From CAZLYX01 sp964563885 (lineage in GTDB: Bacteria > Pseudomonadota > Gammaproteobacteria > Burkholderiales > Neisseriaceae), in NCBI GenBank assembly GCA_964563885.1, contig CAZLYX010000024.1, forward strand, positions 1 through 29,389: a DNA stretch of 29,389 nt. The letters are read 5' to 3'. Under the pieces are notes generated by a model, which worked only from the letters and a program-made list of their open reading frames with translations, did no database searches and was not told the origin of the DNA. The translations under genes were made by a program, and so were the position numbers. Positions 1-7,806 of the stretch are shown piece by piece; the stretch's first letter is position 1, and every line of letters starts with the position of its first letter.

Positions 1-111
1 CTATGAAAGCGATAAAAGTACAGACGGTATAATTTAACATAATATTGATTATGCGCAGTTTAATTAAAGTGTTGTTACACCAACTATCCTTGCAACACAT
101 ATATAATACTC

Positions 112-144
112 AAAGGCTACCTGAACATCTCTCAGGTAGCCTTT
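112..144. terminator. DUS inverted-repeat terminator
   Basis: A 13-bp perfect stem (112-124 with 132-144) is built from two facing copies of the DUS core, with a 7-base loop and T/A runs on both sides. It sits just downstream of the minus-strand DUF3465 gene and can serve it. It could also end a plus-strand gene lying left of the window. Confidence 0.8.
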
Positions 145-149
145 ATGCC

Positions 150-617
150 TTATTGATATAACTTGCCTTTGTACTTTAACCAGCCGTTGTTATGACGTTG
201 TTTCGGATCATTGTGTGTCCAGTGAATCACGCCACCTTGCTCGCTCCATTCATATTGACCATAAAAATTAACGCTATCACCTTTTTTTAATCCTGGCAGC
301 CTAGGTGCTAAATCTATATTGTGCGCAACCAATAAACTTTGGCCACTGGCTAGCTTTATAATAAACCGTTGGTGTCTTGAGCCTTTGTTGTCATCTGGTA
401 AGGTTTTGCTGACAATGCCAGAACCTTGTATTTGCAGTTTATTTTGTTGTTGTTGATAAGCTTGTTTTAAAACTTGATCAGACTTCGCGCTATTAATTTG
501 GTGAGCATTTTCGCTGCTAGGCGCTTGAGATTGCACATCTGGTAGTTTCTTTTGCCAAAACCCATATAGAGCAATGGCAACAGCGATTACTAAAAAGACT
601 ATATTTTTATTTTTCAA
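150..617 (-). CDS. DUF3465 family protein, membrane-anchored or exported
   Basis: A 155-residue protein. Residues 5-20 form a hydrophobic segment (signal peptide or single anchor), followed by a Gln/Ser-rich linker to about residue 60. A C-terminal beta-rich domain carries HWTHNDPKQRHNNGWLKYKG, the conserved His-Asn-Asp-Pro...His...Gly-Trp pattern of DUF3465. The family occurs in Neisseria and other Proteobacteria; its biochemical role is unknown and the fold looks like a small OB-type domain (inference). No ATG is available: the frame is closed by a TGA a few codons upstream, and the first plausible start is TTG at 617 with a weak TGAG eight bases before it. Terminators on both sides suggest a single-gene transcript. 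Confidence 0.8.
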   Translation of the reverse strand: MKNKNIVFLVIAVAIALYGFWQKKLPDVQSQAPSSENAHQINSAKSDQVLKQAYQQQQNKLQIQGSGIVSKTLPDDNKGSRHQRFIIKLASGQSLLVAHNIDLAPRLPGLKKGDSVNFYGQYEWSEQGGVIHWTHNDPKQRHNNGWLKYKGKLYQ

Positions 618-640
618 TATGTTTACTCAGCCAATAGAAA

Positions 641-665
641 AAAGGCTGATTTCAGCCTTTTTATT
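641..665. terminator. Intrinsic terminator without a DUS
   Basis: AAAGGCTGA (641-649) pairs with TCAGCCTTT (652-660) and T-rich sequence flanks it on both strands. It is a short perfect 9-bp hairpin immediately downstream of the minus-strand gene at 674-1432 and just before the DUF3465 start, so it separates the two. Confidence 0.7.
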
Positions 666-673
666 AGATACAT

Positions 674-1432
674 TTAACGTTTTTTATATTTTAATTCGTA
701 TTTTATTTCTGACATCACCATTTTTAGATTGTATTGTAAAATCTCATCGACTAATACGGGAGTTTCAGCATGTAGCGATTGTTGTAACTGGTGAGTTAAC
801 GAAGCAACTTGTCTTTGTACTGCTACTTTAACCATCCCATTAACGGCATCAGTCAAATGCGGGCGTAAGCGTTTGCTGATGCGCTCATATAAATCACTTT
901 CGGTGATACACATAACGGGAGCATTGGTGCGGACGACTTCTGGTGCTAATACTTGCACATTGATGGGCACTTGTTGGGCCTCAATTTCTATTTCAACTTC
1001 ATTATCTACTCCAACGCCCTGCTCTTGTGCGGCATGAATGGTTTCTTCGGGCGTTGCTTTTCGTTTAAGCCAAACGGTTTTAGTAGTATCAACTTTACTG
1101 GCATCTACAGAAAATTGTAAGGCAGATTGTGCACGTAACCAATCATCTTGCAGCAAAACATTGGCATCGGTTTCTATTTCAGACTCCTGTAATTGCCCAT
1201 TATGCTCGTCCTGCCATTGCTTTAAATAATCTAACAACACTTTTTCACGTGCTTTGGCATCAAGTTTAGGTTGTGGTTTAGGAGTAACTGGAGCTGAGCG
1301 TGCTTGTGGCTTCGACACAGCTACTGTTGGGCGCTCTGAATGTTGTTGAGGCTGGTGACGTCGTTGACGCAAATTTTCGAGACCGCGCTCCCAGTCTGCG
1401 ATATCATTTTGTTTTTTAGGGTCTTGGGTCAT
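674..1432 (-). CDS. Hypothetical protein, charged N-terminus and helical C-terminal domain
   Basis: A 252-residue protein that I do not recognise. Residues 1-60 are hydrophilic and low in complexity (Gln, Arg, Pro), typical of a disordered region. Residues 60-175 are mixed and acidic. Residues 180-252 form a predicted amphipathic helical region ending in a Lys/Arg-rich tail (KYELKYKKR). There is no signal peptide or membrane segment, so it is probably cytosolic. The C-terminal helices, with repeated hydrophobic spacing, could mediate oligomerisation (inference). Start ATG at 1432; the nearest purine-rich stretch (AAAAGG) is about 15 bases upstream, so the ribosome binding site is weak. It is divergent from the small coiled-coil gene at 1532. 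Confidence 0.7.
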   Translation of the reverse strand: MTQDPKKQNDIADWERGLENLRQRRHQPQQHSERPTVAVSKPQARSAPVTPKPQPKLDAKAREKVLLDYLKQWQDEHNGQLQESEIETDANVLLQDDWLRAQSALQFSVDASKVDTTKTVWLKRKATPEETIHAAQEQGVGVDNEVEIEIEAQQVPINVQVLAPEVVRTNAPVMCITESDLYERISKRLRPHLTDAVNGMVKVAVQRQVASLTHQLQQSLHAETPVLVDEILQYNLKMVMSEIKYELKYKKR

Positions 1433-1481
1433 GTTTGGGTAAAACCTTTTTGTATGTTGTACCGATGCAATAGGAATTAAG

Positions 1482-1502
1482 ACTATAATTGTAACTATAA
1501 TT
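1482..1502. promoter_or_regulatory. Tandem repeat with two TATAAT boxes in divergent intergenic region
   Basis: The 9-mer ACTATAATT occurs twice 12 bp apart (1482-1490 and 1494-1502). Each copy carries a perfect -10-like TATAAT for the plus strand, between the divergent genes at 1432 and 1532. No good -35 box is seen at 17 bp from either, so the promoter call is tentative. Confidence 0.35.
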
Positions 1503-1531
1503 TAGTATTTTAACAGATTAAAGGATAAATG

Positions 1532-1783
1532 ATGAGCAGTATTGAGCAGCGTTTAGAATATTTGGAAGAAGCAAATGAGATGGTTCGAATGCAAAACCGT
1601 GTCTTGGCGACTGCATTAAAAACGTTAATCAACACCCTGTCCTCTGATACGGCTGCTGATGTAGTGGAATCAATACAATTGGCTTTTGAAGATGAGCTAG
1701 CTGAGTTGAGCTACGAAGATAGTCCACTTGTGGATTTATTTCATGATGTAACCTATGAATTTTTTCGCGAAAAGCGACGTTAG
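1532..1783 (+). CDS. Small coiled-coil acidic protein, hypothetical
   Basis: An 83-residue acidic protein. Residues 1-30 show heptad-like spacing (IEQRLEYLEEANEMVRMQNRVL), typical of a short coiled coil. A helical central part and an acidic, aromatic end (DLFHDVTYEFFREKRR) follow. There is no signal or membrane segment. Of two adjacent ATGs (1529 and 1532) the second is preferred: AAGGA at 1521-1525 is six bases upstream of it but only three from the first. Function unknown; size and coiled coil suggest a small oligomer or adaptor (inference). It lies between a divergent hypothetical gene and a lipoprotein gene that has its own promoter. Confidence 0.75.
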   Translation: MSSIEQRLEYLEEANEMVRMQNRVLATALKTLINTLSSDTAADVVESIQLAFEDELAELSYEDSPLVDLFHDVTYEFFREKRR

Positions 1784-1790
1784 AAGCTAC

Positions 1791-1820
1791 TTGAAAGCTT
1801 TATTTTGGCGCTTTTATGCT
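1791..1820 (+). promoter_or_regulatory. Sigma-70 type promoter for the amino-acid-binding lipoprotein
   Basis: TTGAAA (1791-1796) and TATGCT (1815-1820) are 18 bp apart. They begin eight bases after the stop codon of the preceding small gene and lie about 40 bp upstream of the lipoprotein start. Confidence 0.5.
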
Positions 1821-1863
1821 ATTATATGCGTCAAATTAACATTAAAAATGGTAGGAGCATGTG

Positions 1864-2643
1864 ATGATGAAAAAATGGATAGCAACCGCCCTAGCTTGTT
1901 CAGTTTTTGCACTGAGCGCCTGCGGTGGACAGCAACAAGAAAGCACTCAGAATGCTGCCTCAGAGAGGCTTTATACTGTTGCGATGAATGCCGAATTTGC
2001 ACCGTTTGAATTTATGGATGCAAATAATAATATTGAAGGCTTTGATGTTGATTTAATGAATGCTATGGCTAAAGCAGGCAATTTTAACGTTAAATATAAG
2101 CATCAACCTTGGGATAGTTTATTTTCGGCGTTAAATAATGGTGATGTGGATATTCTGGCTTCAGCAGTAACCATCACTGATGAGCGCAAACAAACTATGT
2201 TGTTTTCAGCGCCCTACTTTGAAGTGACTCAAGTTATTTTGGTGCCAAAAAATAAAGCCATTAAATCGATTGCTGACTTAAAAACCATGCAAAAAGTAGG
2301 CGTGGTAACGGGAAATACTGGCGATTTAGCTGCTGCTAAAATTTTAGGTACGACTAGCGATAAAATTGCCCGCTATGATAACTTACCGCTAATGCTAAAA
2401 GAAGTTGAAACGGGTGGTGTGGATGCGGCCATTAGTGACAGCTCGGTTATTAGTAATTATATTAAAAATAATGGTGATAAAGGCTTTACTATGGTTGCTG
2501 TGCCTGATTTTGAAGTCGAAAATTATGGTTTTGTGGTTCAAAAAGACAACGTAGCCACACAAACCATGCTTAATGAGGCTTTGGCTAAAGTTCGCGAAAG
2601 TGGTGAATATGAGCAAATTTCTAGTAAATATTTTGCTAAATAA
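1864..2643 (+). CDS. Amino-acid ABC transporter substrate-binding lipoprotein
   Basis: A periplasmic substrate-binding protein of the SBP_bac_3 family, which captures polar amino acids for an ABC importer. The N-terminus is a lipoprotein signal (MKKWIATALACSVFALSAC) with lipobox LSAC, so the mature protein starts at Cys and is lipid-anchored. The family hallmarks are visible: EFAPFEFMD near the start of the mature chain, EGFDVDLMNAMA, and ILASAVTITDERKQTMLFSAPYF in the centre. About 259 residues, normal for the family. AGGAG at 1853-1857 supports ATG 1864; ATG 1867 is also possible, and an in-frame GTG lies at 1861. No permease or ATPase gene is adjacent, so its partners must be elsewhere. 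The exact ligand cannot be read from sequence. A DUS hairpin follows. Confidence 0.9.
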   Translation: MMKKWIATALACSVFALSACGGQQQESTQNAASERLYTVAMNAEFAPFEFMDANNNIEGFDVDLMNAMAKAGNFNVKYKHQPWDSLFSALNNGDVDILASAVTITDERKQTMLFSAPYFEVTQVILVPKNKAIKSIADLKTMQKVGVVTGNTGDLAAAKILGTTSDKIARYDNLPLMLKEVETGGVDAAISDSSVISNYIKNNGDKGFTMVAVPDFEVENYGFVVQKDNVATQTMLNEALAKVRESGEYEQISSKYFAK

Positions 2644-2666
2644 ATACAGTTTTTAAACTGATATAT

Positions 2667-2698
2667 AAAAGGCTACCTGAATCTTCAGGTAGCCTTTT
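2667..2698. terminator. DUS inverted-repeat terminator
   Basis: A 14-bp perfect stem (2667-2680 with 2685-2698) with a four-base loop; A-run before, T-run after. It lies between the convergent lipoprotein and gph genes and can terminate both. Confidence 0.85.
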
Positions 2699-2715
2699 CC
2701 AATTTGAAACAACAC

Positions 2716-3375
2716 TTATAAAGTATTGAGTAAATCTAAAATTTGTATGGGTGTATCAACACTAACATCTGCTGGCCATTGATCAACTGGATCGGTATCA
2801 GCAATATAACCCCAATTGACCAACACTGTTTTCATGCCTGCATTTTTACCCGCTTGCATATCGCGTTCGGCATCACCAACATACAAACAATGCTGCGGCG
2901 CAATGTTGATTTGGTCACAAGCATAAAACATCGGTTTGGTGCTTGGCTTAGCTTCATCACAAGTATCACCACTCACCACCACCGCAGGCATAATACTAAA
3001 GCCTAATTTAGGCACCAATCTATGTGTAAATGTGTGCGGCTTATTGGTGATGATGCCCCATTGAATCCCAAGTTTATCTAGCTCAATAATCAACTCATCA
3101 ATACCATTGAATAATACAGTGTCACAATTAAAGCAGCGTTCGTATTCGGCTAGATAGTCAGCGCGCCATTGAGCATGGTCAGGATGGCCGCAGCTGATGC
3201 CAGCGCCTAAAAACACTAAGCCATTAGCACCGTGGCTAGCAACCGGACGCACTTCTTCCATGCTTTTTTCTGGCAAGCCATGACGGCGCAATAAGGTGTT
3301 GAGCGCGCCGCCTAAATCAAGTGCAGTATCTGCTAAAGTACCGTCTAAATCGAATAATACGGCCTGAATACTCAT
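2716..3375 (-). CDS. gph: Phosphoglycolate phosphatase, HAD family
   Basis: A 219-residue HAD-superfamily hydrolase. Motif I is DLDGTLADT (residues 9-17) with the nucleophile and acid/base aspartates. Motif II is in WGIITNKP (Thr), motif III is the Lys in EAKPSTKPMF, and motif IV is YVGDAERDMQAGKNAG. The small alpha-helical cap follows motif I, as in Gph-type enzymes. Gph removes 2-phosphoglycolate formed by oxidised DNA-end repair or oxygenase chemistry; related family members act on other sugar phosphates, so the substrate is inferred. AGGA six bases before ATG supports the start. It lies 49 bp downstream of the CDF exporter gene in the same direction and may be co-transcribed with it. Confidence 0.88.
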   Translation of the reverse strand: MSIQAVLFDLDGTLADTALDLGGALNTLLRRHGLPEKSMEEVRPVASHGANGLVFLGAGISCGHPDHAQWRADYLAEYERCFNCDTVLFNGIDELIIELDKLGIQWGIITNKPHTFTHRLVPKLGFSIMPAVVVSGDTCDEAKPSTKPMFYACDQINIAPQHCLYVGDAERDMQAGKNAGMKTVLVNWGYIADTDPVDQWPADVSVDTPIQILDLLNTL

Positions 3376-3424
3376 GCTATTCCTTTATTTTTTATGTGTG
3401 AAAACAAGCTCGTAATATACCATG

Positions 3425-4381
3425 CTAATGATGGTGGTGCCCGTGGCCGATATCGCTTTGATGGGTATGGATGGCACACAGCAACTCATCCCCATGCTGG
3501 TGCCCTTCACTTTCGGCTTGAATGGTGCTGTGTGCAATATCTTGGTGCTCCAGCATATGTGCAACACGATTTTGGATAACTTCTGCCTCAATAACACTGA
3601 GGCTACCTGAAACCACAATATGGCATGATAAAGCATGCAAGCCGCTGGTGATTGTCCACAGATGAATATCGTGCACGCCCAGCACACCCTCTACCTCACA
3701 AATACTTTTTGCAATATGCTTTAATTCCATTTCTTTTGGCACACCTTCCATCAACACGTGAATACTGTCGCGGCTAATGTGCCAACCACTGCGAAAAACC
3801 AGTATTGCCACCAAAACACTTGCCAAAGGATCGGCCCAATTCCAGCCAAAATAGATAATTAAAACAGCGGCAGCAATAGCACCAACCGAACCAAATAAAT
3901 CACCCAGTACATGTAGATAGGCACCACGCATATTAAGGTTACTCTGCGTATCGCTACCCTTAAGCATATAATACGCAACAAATAAGTTAACCAATAAACC
4001 AATGATGCTCACCACCAGCATGCCTGTTGTTGCAATCACAGGCGGATCGATAAATCGCCAAATCGCTTCATAAAAAATTAACAAGGCGATGGCAAGTAAT
4101 GACAAGCCATTTGCCATCGCCGCTAAAATCTCAAAGCGTTTATAACCATAAGTTCGGTGTTCAGAAGCTGCTCTCTCACCAAATTTAAAAGCCAGTAATG
4201 CTAGTCCAAGTGAAACTGCATCAGAAAACATATGCCCTGCATCTGATAGCAGCGCTAAACTATTGGTTAGCCAGCCGCCAATGGCTTCCACAAACATATA
4301 AGCACTAATAATAATAAAAGAAACCCACAAGATTTTTTTATTATTGGCGTGTGCAGAATGATGAGAATGATCATGCGACAT
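3425..4381 (-). CDS. Cation diffusion facilitator metal exporter (CzcD/ZitB type)
   Basis: A 318-residue inner-membrane exporter of divalent metals, most likely Zn2+ with possible Cd2+/Co2+, driven by proton antiport. The N-terminus is His-rich (MSHDHSHHSAH) and the C-terminus ends GHGHHHH, both probable cytosolic metal-binding tails. Six membrane segments are visible between residues 17 and 205. HxxxD-type metal sites are present: LLSDAGHMFSDA in segment II and HVLGDLFGSVGA in segment V. The cytosolic C-terminal domain (from about residue 210) has the usual HDIHLWTITSG core. AAGG about 10 bases before ATG supports the start. A DUS lies inside the reading frame (3600-3611). The metal specificity is inferred from the family. 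Confidence 0.9.
   Translation of the reverse strand: MSHDHSHHSAHANNKKILWVSFIIISAYMFVEAIGGWLTNSLALLSDAGHMFSDAVSLGLALLAFKFGERAASEHRTYGYKRFEILAAMANGLSLLAIALLIFYEAIWRFIDPPVIATTGMLVVSIIGLLVNLFVAYYMLKGSDTQSNLNMRGAYLHVLGDLFGSVGAIAAAVLIIYFGWNWADPLASVLVAILVFRSGWHISRDSIHVLMEGVPKEMELKHIAKSICEVEGVLGVHDIHLWTITSGLHALSCHIVVSGSLSVIEAEVIQNRVAHMLEHQDIAHSTIQAESEGHQHGDELLCAIHTHQSDIGHGHHHH
3600..3611 (+). repeat. DUS inside the CDF exporter gene
   Basis: A full 12-mer AGGCTACCTGAA lies within the coding sequence, read on the opposite strand as part of Val-Ser-Gly-Ser-Leu. It has no facing partner, so it is an uptake signal rather than a hairpin. Confidence 0.8.
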
Positions 4382-4450
4382 ATAAAGTTACCTTAAATAA
4401 TGATGTAAGCTAGCTGAAAAGCAGCGGCCCTAACAACGTAGTCTTTAATT

Positions 4451-5299
4451 TTACTGACGATTAAGCGCATATCGCCATTCACCTCGATGAGCTGCTTGGT
4501 TTTTAAGCGAACTTTCGAAATCTTCTAACATTGTCATTTCAAAAGCACTAAAACCTGCACGCTCATACGCCTGTAAGGTTAACATAGCCACGAAAAGCAA
4601 ATAAGTCACAGCGAGATGAGAAAGTGCAAAATAGCTCTATTGCATTTACACCACGTTGCGCACATAAATATTGATAGCGTTTATTGCCTATCAAGACATC
4701 CCCTACTTCATTACGATAAATAAGCTCTAAAACTTCACAAGTTTATTCATCTTCTTGTTGCCGTACTTTGGCCAAAATATCAGGTGTTATATCCAATCCA
4801 CGTGCTTTCAGCATTCTTAGCACTAACGCCATGCGTAAAAGCGGATCAAACGCTGTTTTATAATCCATATCCTGTAAATGATTATGAACCTCAAAATCCC
4901 CATAATCATCACCAAGCGCCTGCAGCCGCGCCTGCATCAATAAAAATTAGTGAACTTCTTCTTGTGCTACTTTCAGCCAATCGCATATTAAAGTCATCAG
5001 GCAAACCACGAAAGCGGTAAGCAGCATCTAAAGGCAAATTAATGGCATTAAACTCAATGTGGAAAATAGTATGCAACATCGCTGCATGGCCTTCTGATGA
5101 GCTCATTTTGAGAACTATTAGTTCATGTGGTGTCACCAATACAGGTTGTAATAGACGCCCTGCTTCGCGCCAATCAATAGGCGCAGATGTGGCCGATCTT
5201 GCTAAATGCCCTTGTTACCAAGCGTTGTAAATATGCTCGCTTAAACGACATTTTTCAACAGGTTCTACACAATTTAAAGCGCTTACAAGAACAATATTA
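4451..5299 (-). pseudogene. DUF455 (COG2833) ferritin-like protein, multiply disabled
   Basis: Reading the minus strand in pieces recovers a near full-length DUF455 protein. The N-terminal part includes ALNCVEPVEKCRLSEHIYNAW, then an in-frame TAA (5215-5217), then VTPHEL...SSEGHAAMLHTIFHIEFNAINLPLDAAYRFRGLPDDF. A frameshift follows near 4980, then DWLKVAQEEVH, a TAA (4947-4949), ARLQALGDDYGDFEVHNHL and KARGLDITPDILAKVRQQEDE. A third TAA is at 4743-4745, then LELIYRNEVGDVLIGNKRYQYLCAQRGVNAIELF. A frameshift near 4600 leads to AMLTLQAYERAGFSAFEM and the natural stop at 4451-4453. No in-frame start codon was found. Three stops and two frameshifts make expression impossible. The reading is mine from raw bases; the family identification rests on the conserved HxEFNAI, AYRFRG and RNEVGDVLIG segments. 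Confidence 0.85.
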
Positions 5300-5560
5300 A
5301 AGATTATTCATAAGCCAAATTATAGCCTTTATGTATGCTGTTAGCGCCAAGTGTGGGTTTTTATCATCAATTCTTAGGTAAACTACACTTAAAATCAGGT
5401 TAATGTGAATCTTTTTTTTGCTGATTGAATAAGCATTTGCTTAAATAAGCCATCTTTACATTCAATTCAAGCCTGATTTAAGCATTTAAAAATAAGCTTA
5501 CCAGCGTTATGATGCATTCCATTGCACTTTGACATGCGCTCAGCGCTGAAAGGATTTTTA

Positions 5561-6178
5561 ATGAAGCAAAAAAACAGTATGTTCACTTTGGCTACCCTGC
5601 TCGTAATCAGCACAGGAGCAGCTCAAGCTGGCGCCATTGATGCACTGAAAAAATTCAATACCGACACGGATGGCTTGAGTGGTACGTTTACTCAAACAGT
5701 AAAAAATAAAAAGAAAACACAAACCACAAACGGTACATTCCAAATTTTGCGGCCTGGTTTGTTTAAATGGGAATATACCAAGCCTTATCAACAAACCATT
5801 GTTGGTGATGGCCAGTACATTTGGCTATATGACAAAGATTTGGCTCAAGTAACTAAAACCAGTCAAGAACAAACCATGGGTGACAGCCCAGCAGCAATTT
5901 TGTCGAATAAAACAACGCTTGATAGCAGCTACACATTAAAAGAAGATGGTAGCGAGGCTGGTGTAGATTATGTATTGGCCACACCTAAGAAAAATAATGC
6001 TGGTTATCAATTTATTCGCATTGGCTTTAAAGGTAATGATTTGAATGCCATGCAGCTAAAAGACAGTTTTGGCAACCAAACCAATATTCGTTTTTCAGCT
6101 TTGAATCTCAAACCTAGTTTGACGCGCAGTCACTTTAAATTTACACCGCCCAAAGGGGTTGATGTTTTAAGCCAATAA
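5561..6178 (+). CDS. lolA: Outer-membrane lipoprotein carrier protein LolA
   Basis: A 205-residue periplasmic chaperone that receives lipoproteins from LolCDE and hands them to LolB. The Sec signal peptide MKQKNSMFTLATLLVISTGAAQA is followed by the LolA half-barrel. Recognisable segments are LKKFNTDTDGLSGTFTQTVKN, TNGTFQILRPGLFKWEYTKPY (with the conserved Arg and Trp of the hydrophobic cavity), IVGDGQYIWLYDKDLAQVT and LKDSFGNQTNIRFSALNLKP. The start is set at 5561: AAGGA lies about seven bases upstream. A longer TTG-initiated frame from 5522 would push the signal peptide inside and is rejected. It stands alone, with a pseudogene upstream and a shared DUS hairpin downstream. Confidence 0.93.
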   Translation: MKQKNSMFTLATLLVISTGAAQAGAIDALKKFNTDTDGLSGTFTQTVKNKKKTQTTNGTFQILRPGLFKWEYTKPYQQTIVGDGQYIWLYDKDLAQVTKTSQEQTMGDSPAAILSNKTTLDSSYTLKEDGSEAGVDYVLATPKKNNAGYQFIRIGFKGNDLNAMQLKDSFGNQTNIRFSALNLKPSLTRSHFKFTPPKGVDVLSQ

Positions 6179-6214
6179 GATAAATATTGTATAAGGCTAT
6201 ATGGAGTATAAATA

Positions 6215-6259
6215 AATCAAATAGGCTACCTGAACGTTATTCAGGTAGCCTATTTGATT
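6215..6259. terminator. DUS inverted-repeat terminator, 20-bp stem
   Basis: 6215-6234 pairs perfectly with 6240-6259 around a five-base loop. The stem contains full 12-mer DUS on both arms. It serves the convergent lolA and TonB-domain genes. Confidence 0.85.
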
Positions 6260-6273
6260 AATAATGATTTGAT

Positions 6274-6597
6274 TTAAGTGTTAGAGTACTTAATTTCTTT
6301 AACAATACTGAATGTTTCAGCTTTACCATTAAGCATAACGGGGCGCATAATTTGGCTTTGCATCCACGATACCGCCGCATTATCAATGTTGGCTGAACCA
6401 CTGGTGCGAGTAATGCGCACATCACTGGTCGAACCATCTGGATTAATCGTTAAACGCATAACTGTGCTACCAGCAATAGGGGCGCTGGCTTGTGAAGGTT
6501 TTTGGTAAAATTGCAGACTCTGAGCCAAAGCAGCTTGTGAACCAGCCAATAATGTAGCAGCCAATAATACAGAAGATATTAGACGACGAATATTCAT
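6274..6597 (-). CDS. Secreted single-domain TonB C-terminal protein
   Basis: 107 residues. A Sec signal peptide (MNIRRLISSVLLAATLLAGSQAALA, probable cleavage after ALA-Q) is followed by about 80 residues matching the TonB C-terminal fold: STVMRLTINPDGSTSDVRITRTSGSANIDNAAVSWMQ, with the typical NPDG turn and SG...ID..A pattern. The Pro-rich spacer and N-terminal inner-membrane anchor of a true energy transducer are absent, so it is unlikely to energise a transporter by itself. Related stand-alone TonB_C proteins occur in Neisseriaceae; their role is not established. AAGGGA a few bases before ATG supports the start. Confidence 0.8.
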   Translation of the reverse strand: MNIRRLISSVLLAATLLAGSQAALAQSLQFYQKPSQASAPIAGSTVMRLTINPDGSTSDVRITRTSGSANIDNAAVSWMQSQIMRPVMLNGKAETFSIVKEIKYSNT

Positions 6598-6864
6598 GAT
6601 GATTCCCTTTAAACCGTATTGTGTTTGATTGAGTAATATTTAGTATCTGGCGTTATGTGTGAAAAATAGTCACATTAAGCCGTTGTTTTTATATAGTGTT
6701 CTGATGTTTTTTCAGACACTTTTTTTGCTGCGATGAATGTAATTTACCCTTTACTTAACCATTCTTCAATCCCTAATTTTGTAAAAAAATAAAGATAATT
6801 GGTGCAAAATAGATGATGGAAGGTATGAAAATTTTGCAAAAAGATGATAGGAGCTGGCAAAATA

Positions 6865-6879
6865 TGACAATATTTGTCA
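6865..6879. promoter_or_regulatory. Perfect palindrome upstream of dapF, candidate operator
   Basis: TGACAA-TAT-TTGTCA is a perfect 6-3-6 palindrome about 80 bp before the dapF start, in a 360-bp intergenic region that otherwise shows no gene. The sequence ATGACAATATT also recurs at the dapF start codon (from 6958). A possible -35/-10 pair (TTGAGT 6910, TAAAAT 6934, 18-bp spacing) lies between. The binding protein is unknown. Confidence 0.4.
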
Positions 6880-6957
6880 CATACCGCCACTTCTTGGAAA
6901 ATAGTCAATTTGAGTATTTTTATAAATGCGTAATAAAATCAAACGGATATGTACATT

Positions 6958-7806
6958 ATGACAATATTGAAATTTACAAAGATGCATGGCTTAGGCAACG
7001 ATTTTATGGTCATAGATGGCATAAATCAGACCTTTGATGCTAGCCAGGCACCGTTAGTTTTGTGGTCAAACCGCAACACCGGCGTTGGATTTGATCAACT
7101 ATTGCTGGTTGAGCCGTCTAATTCTGAAGCAGTAGACTTTCGTTATCGTATTTTTAATGCTGATGGCAGCGAAGTGGAACAATGTGGTAACGGTGCACGT
7201 TGTTTTGTGCGCTTCGTAACCGATAAAGGCCTAACTGATAAACGTCAAATTGTAGTAGAAACTTCAGGTGGCGTTATTATTCCCAGCCTAAACGATAATG
7301 GCTTGATTAGCGTCAACATGGGTAAGCCTCGCTTTGCACCTGCTGAAATACCATTTATCACCTCATCAGGTGAGGCGGCAGATGCACTAACCCATTTGGT
7401 GATGCTAGGCTTGGAATCTGTGCCGGTTAGCTGTATAAACGTGGGCAATCCGCATGCAGTGATTTTAGTAGATGATGTAGCCACCGCACCAGTGAGCAGA
7501 TGGGGTGAAGCCATTGAAACTCATCCACAGTTTCCCGATCGGGTTAATGTAGACTTTATGCAGGTCATCGACGAACAACATATTAAATTGCGTGTATTCG
7601 AGCGAGGCACAGGCGAAACCTTAGCCTGTGGTACAGGCTCGTGTGCAGCAGTGGTTGCCGGTATTCGCTTGGGCTTTCTAGACGCTGGTGTGCCAATAAA
7701 GGTGAGTCTACCAGGTGGAGAGTTGTTTATAGAATGGCAACCGGGCGACGATATAATGATGACTGGCCCTGCACAAACAGTTTTTGAAGGGGAATTGCAG
7801 TATTAA
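6958..7806 (+). CDS. dapF: Diaminopimelate epimerase
   Basis: A cofactor-independent epimerase that converts LL- to meso-diaminopimelate for lysine and peptidoglycan synthesis in the cytosol. 282 residues, normal length. The two catalytic cysteines are visible: Cys76 in NADGSEVEQCGNGARCF and Cys224 in GTGETLACGTGSCAA. The N-terminal KFTKMHGLGNDFMVIDG and GNPHAV segments are family signatures. An in-frame ATG at 6949 would add three residues, but MTILKFTKMHG matches the usual DapF N-terminus, so 6958 is chosen. The last 40 bases, including the stop codon, are duplicated downstream at 8354-8395. In Neisseria-type gene order the DUF484 gene follows directly; here a GNAT gene intervenes. Confidence 0.96.
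   Translation: MTILKFTKMHGLGNDFMVIDGINQTFDASQAPLVLWSNRNTGVGFDQLLLVEPSNSEAVDFRYRIFNADGSEVEQCGNGARCFVRFVTDKGLTDKRQIVVETSGGVIIPSLNDNGLISVNMGKPRFAPAEIPFITSSGEAADALTHLVMLGLESVPVSCINVGNPHAVILVDDVATAPVSRWGEAIETHPQFPDRVNVDFMQVIDEQHIKLRVFERGTGETLACGTGSCAAVVAGIRLGFLDAGVPIKVSLPGGELFIEWQPGDDIMMTGPAQTVFEGELQY

Noticed and set aside
1..37. Open frame of 11 codons ending in TAA, a possible tail of a plus-strand gene
   Set aside because: Too short to support; any AT-rich edge gives such a frame by chance, although the hairpin at 112 would suit it.
5042..5230. Plus-strand frame opposite the DUF455 relic
   Set aside because: A shadow of the pseudogene; the conserved protein reads on the other strand.
5522..5560. 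Longer N-terminus for LolA from a TTG
   Set aside because: It would bury the signal peptide, and a good ribosome binding site precedes ATG 5561.
6813..7037. Plus-strand frame of 74 codons overlapping the dapF start
   Set aside because: It is out of frame with dapF, which is certain, and has no recognisable domain.
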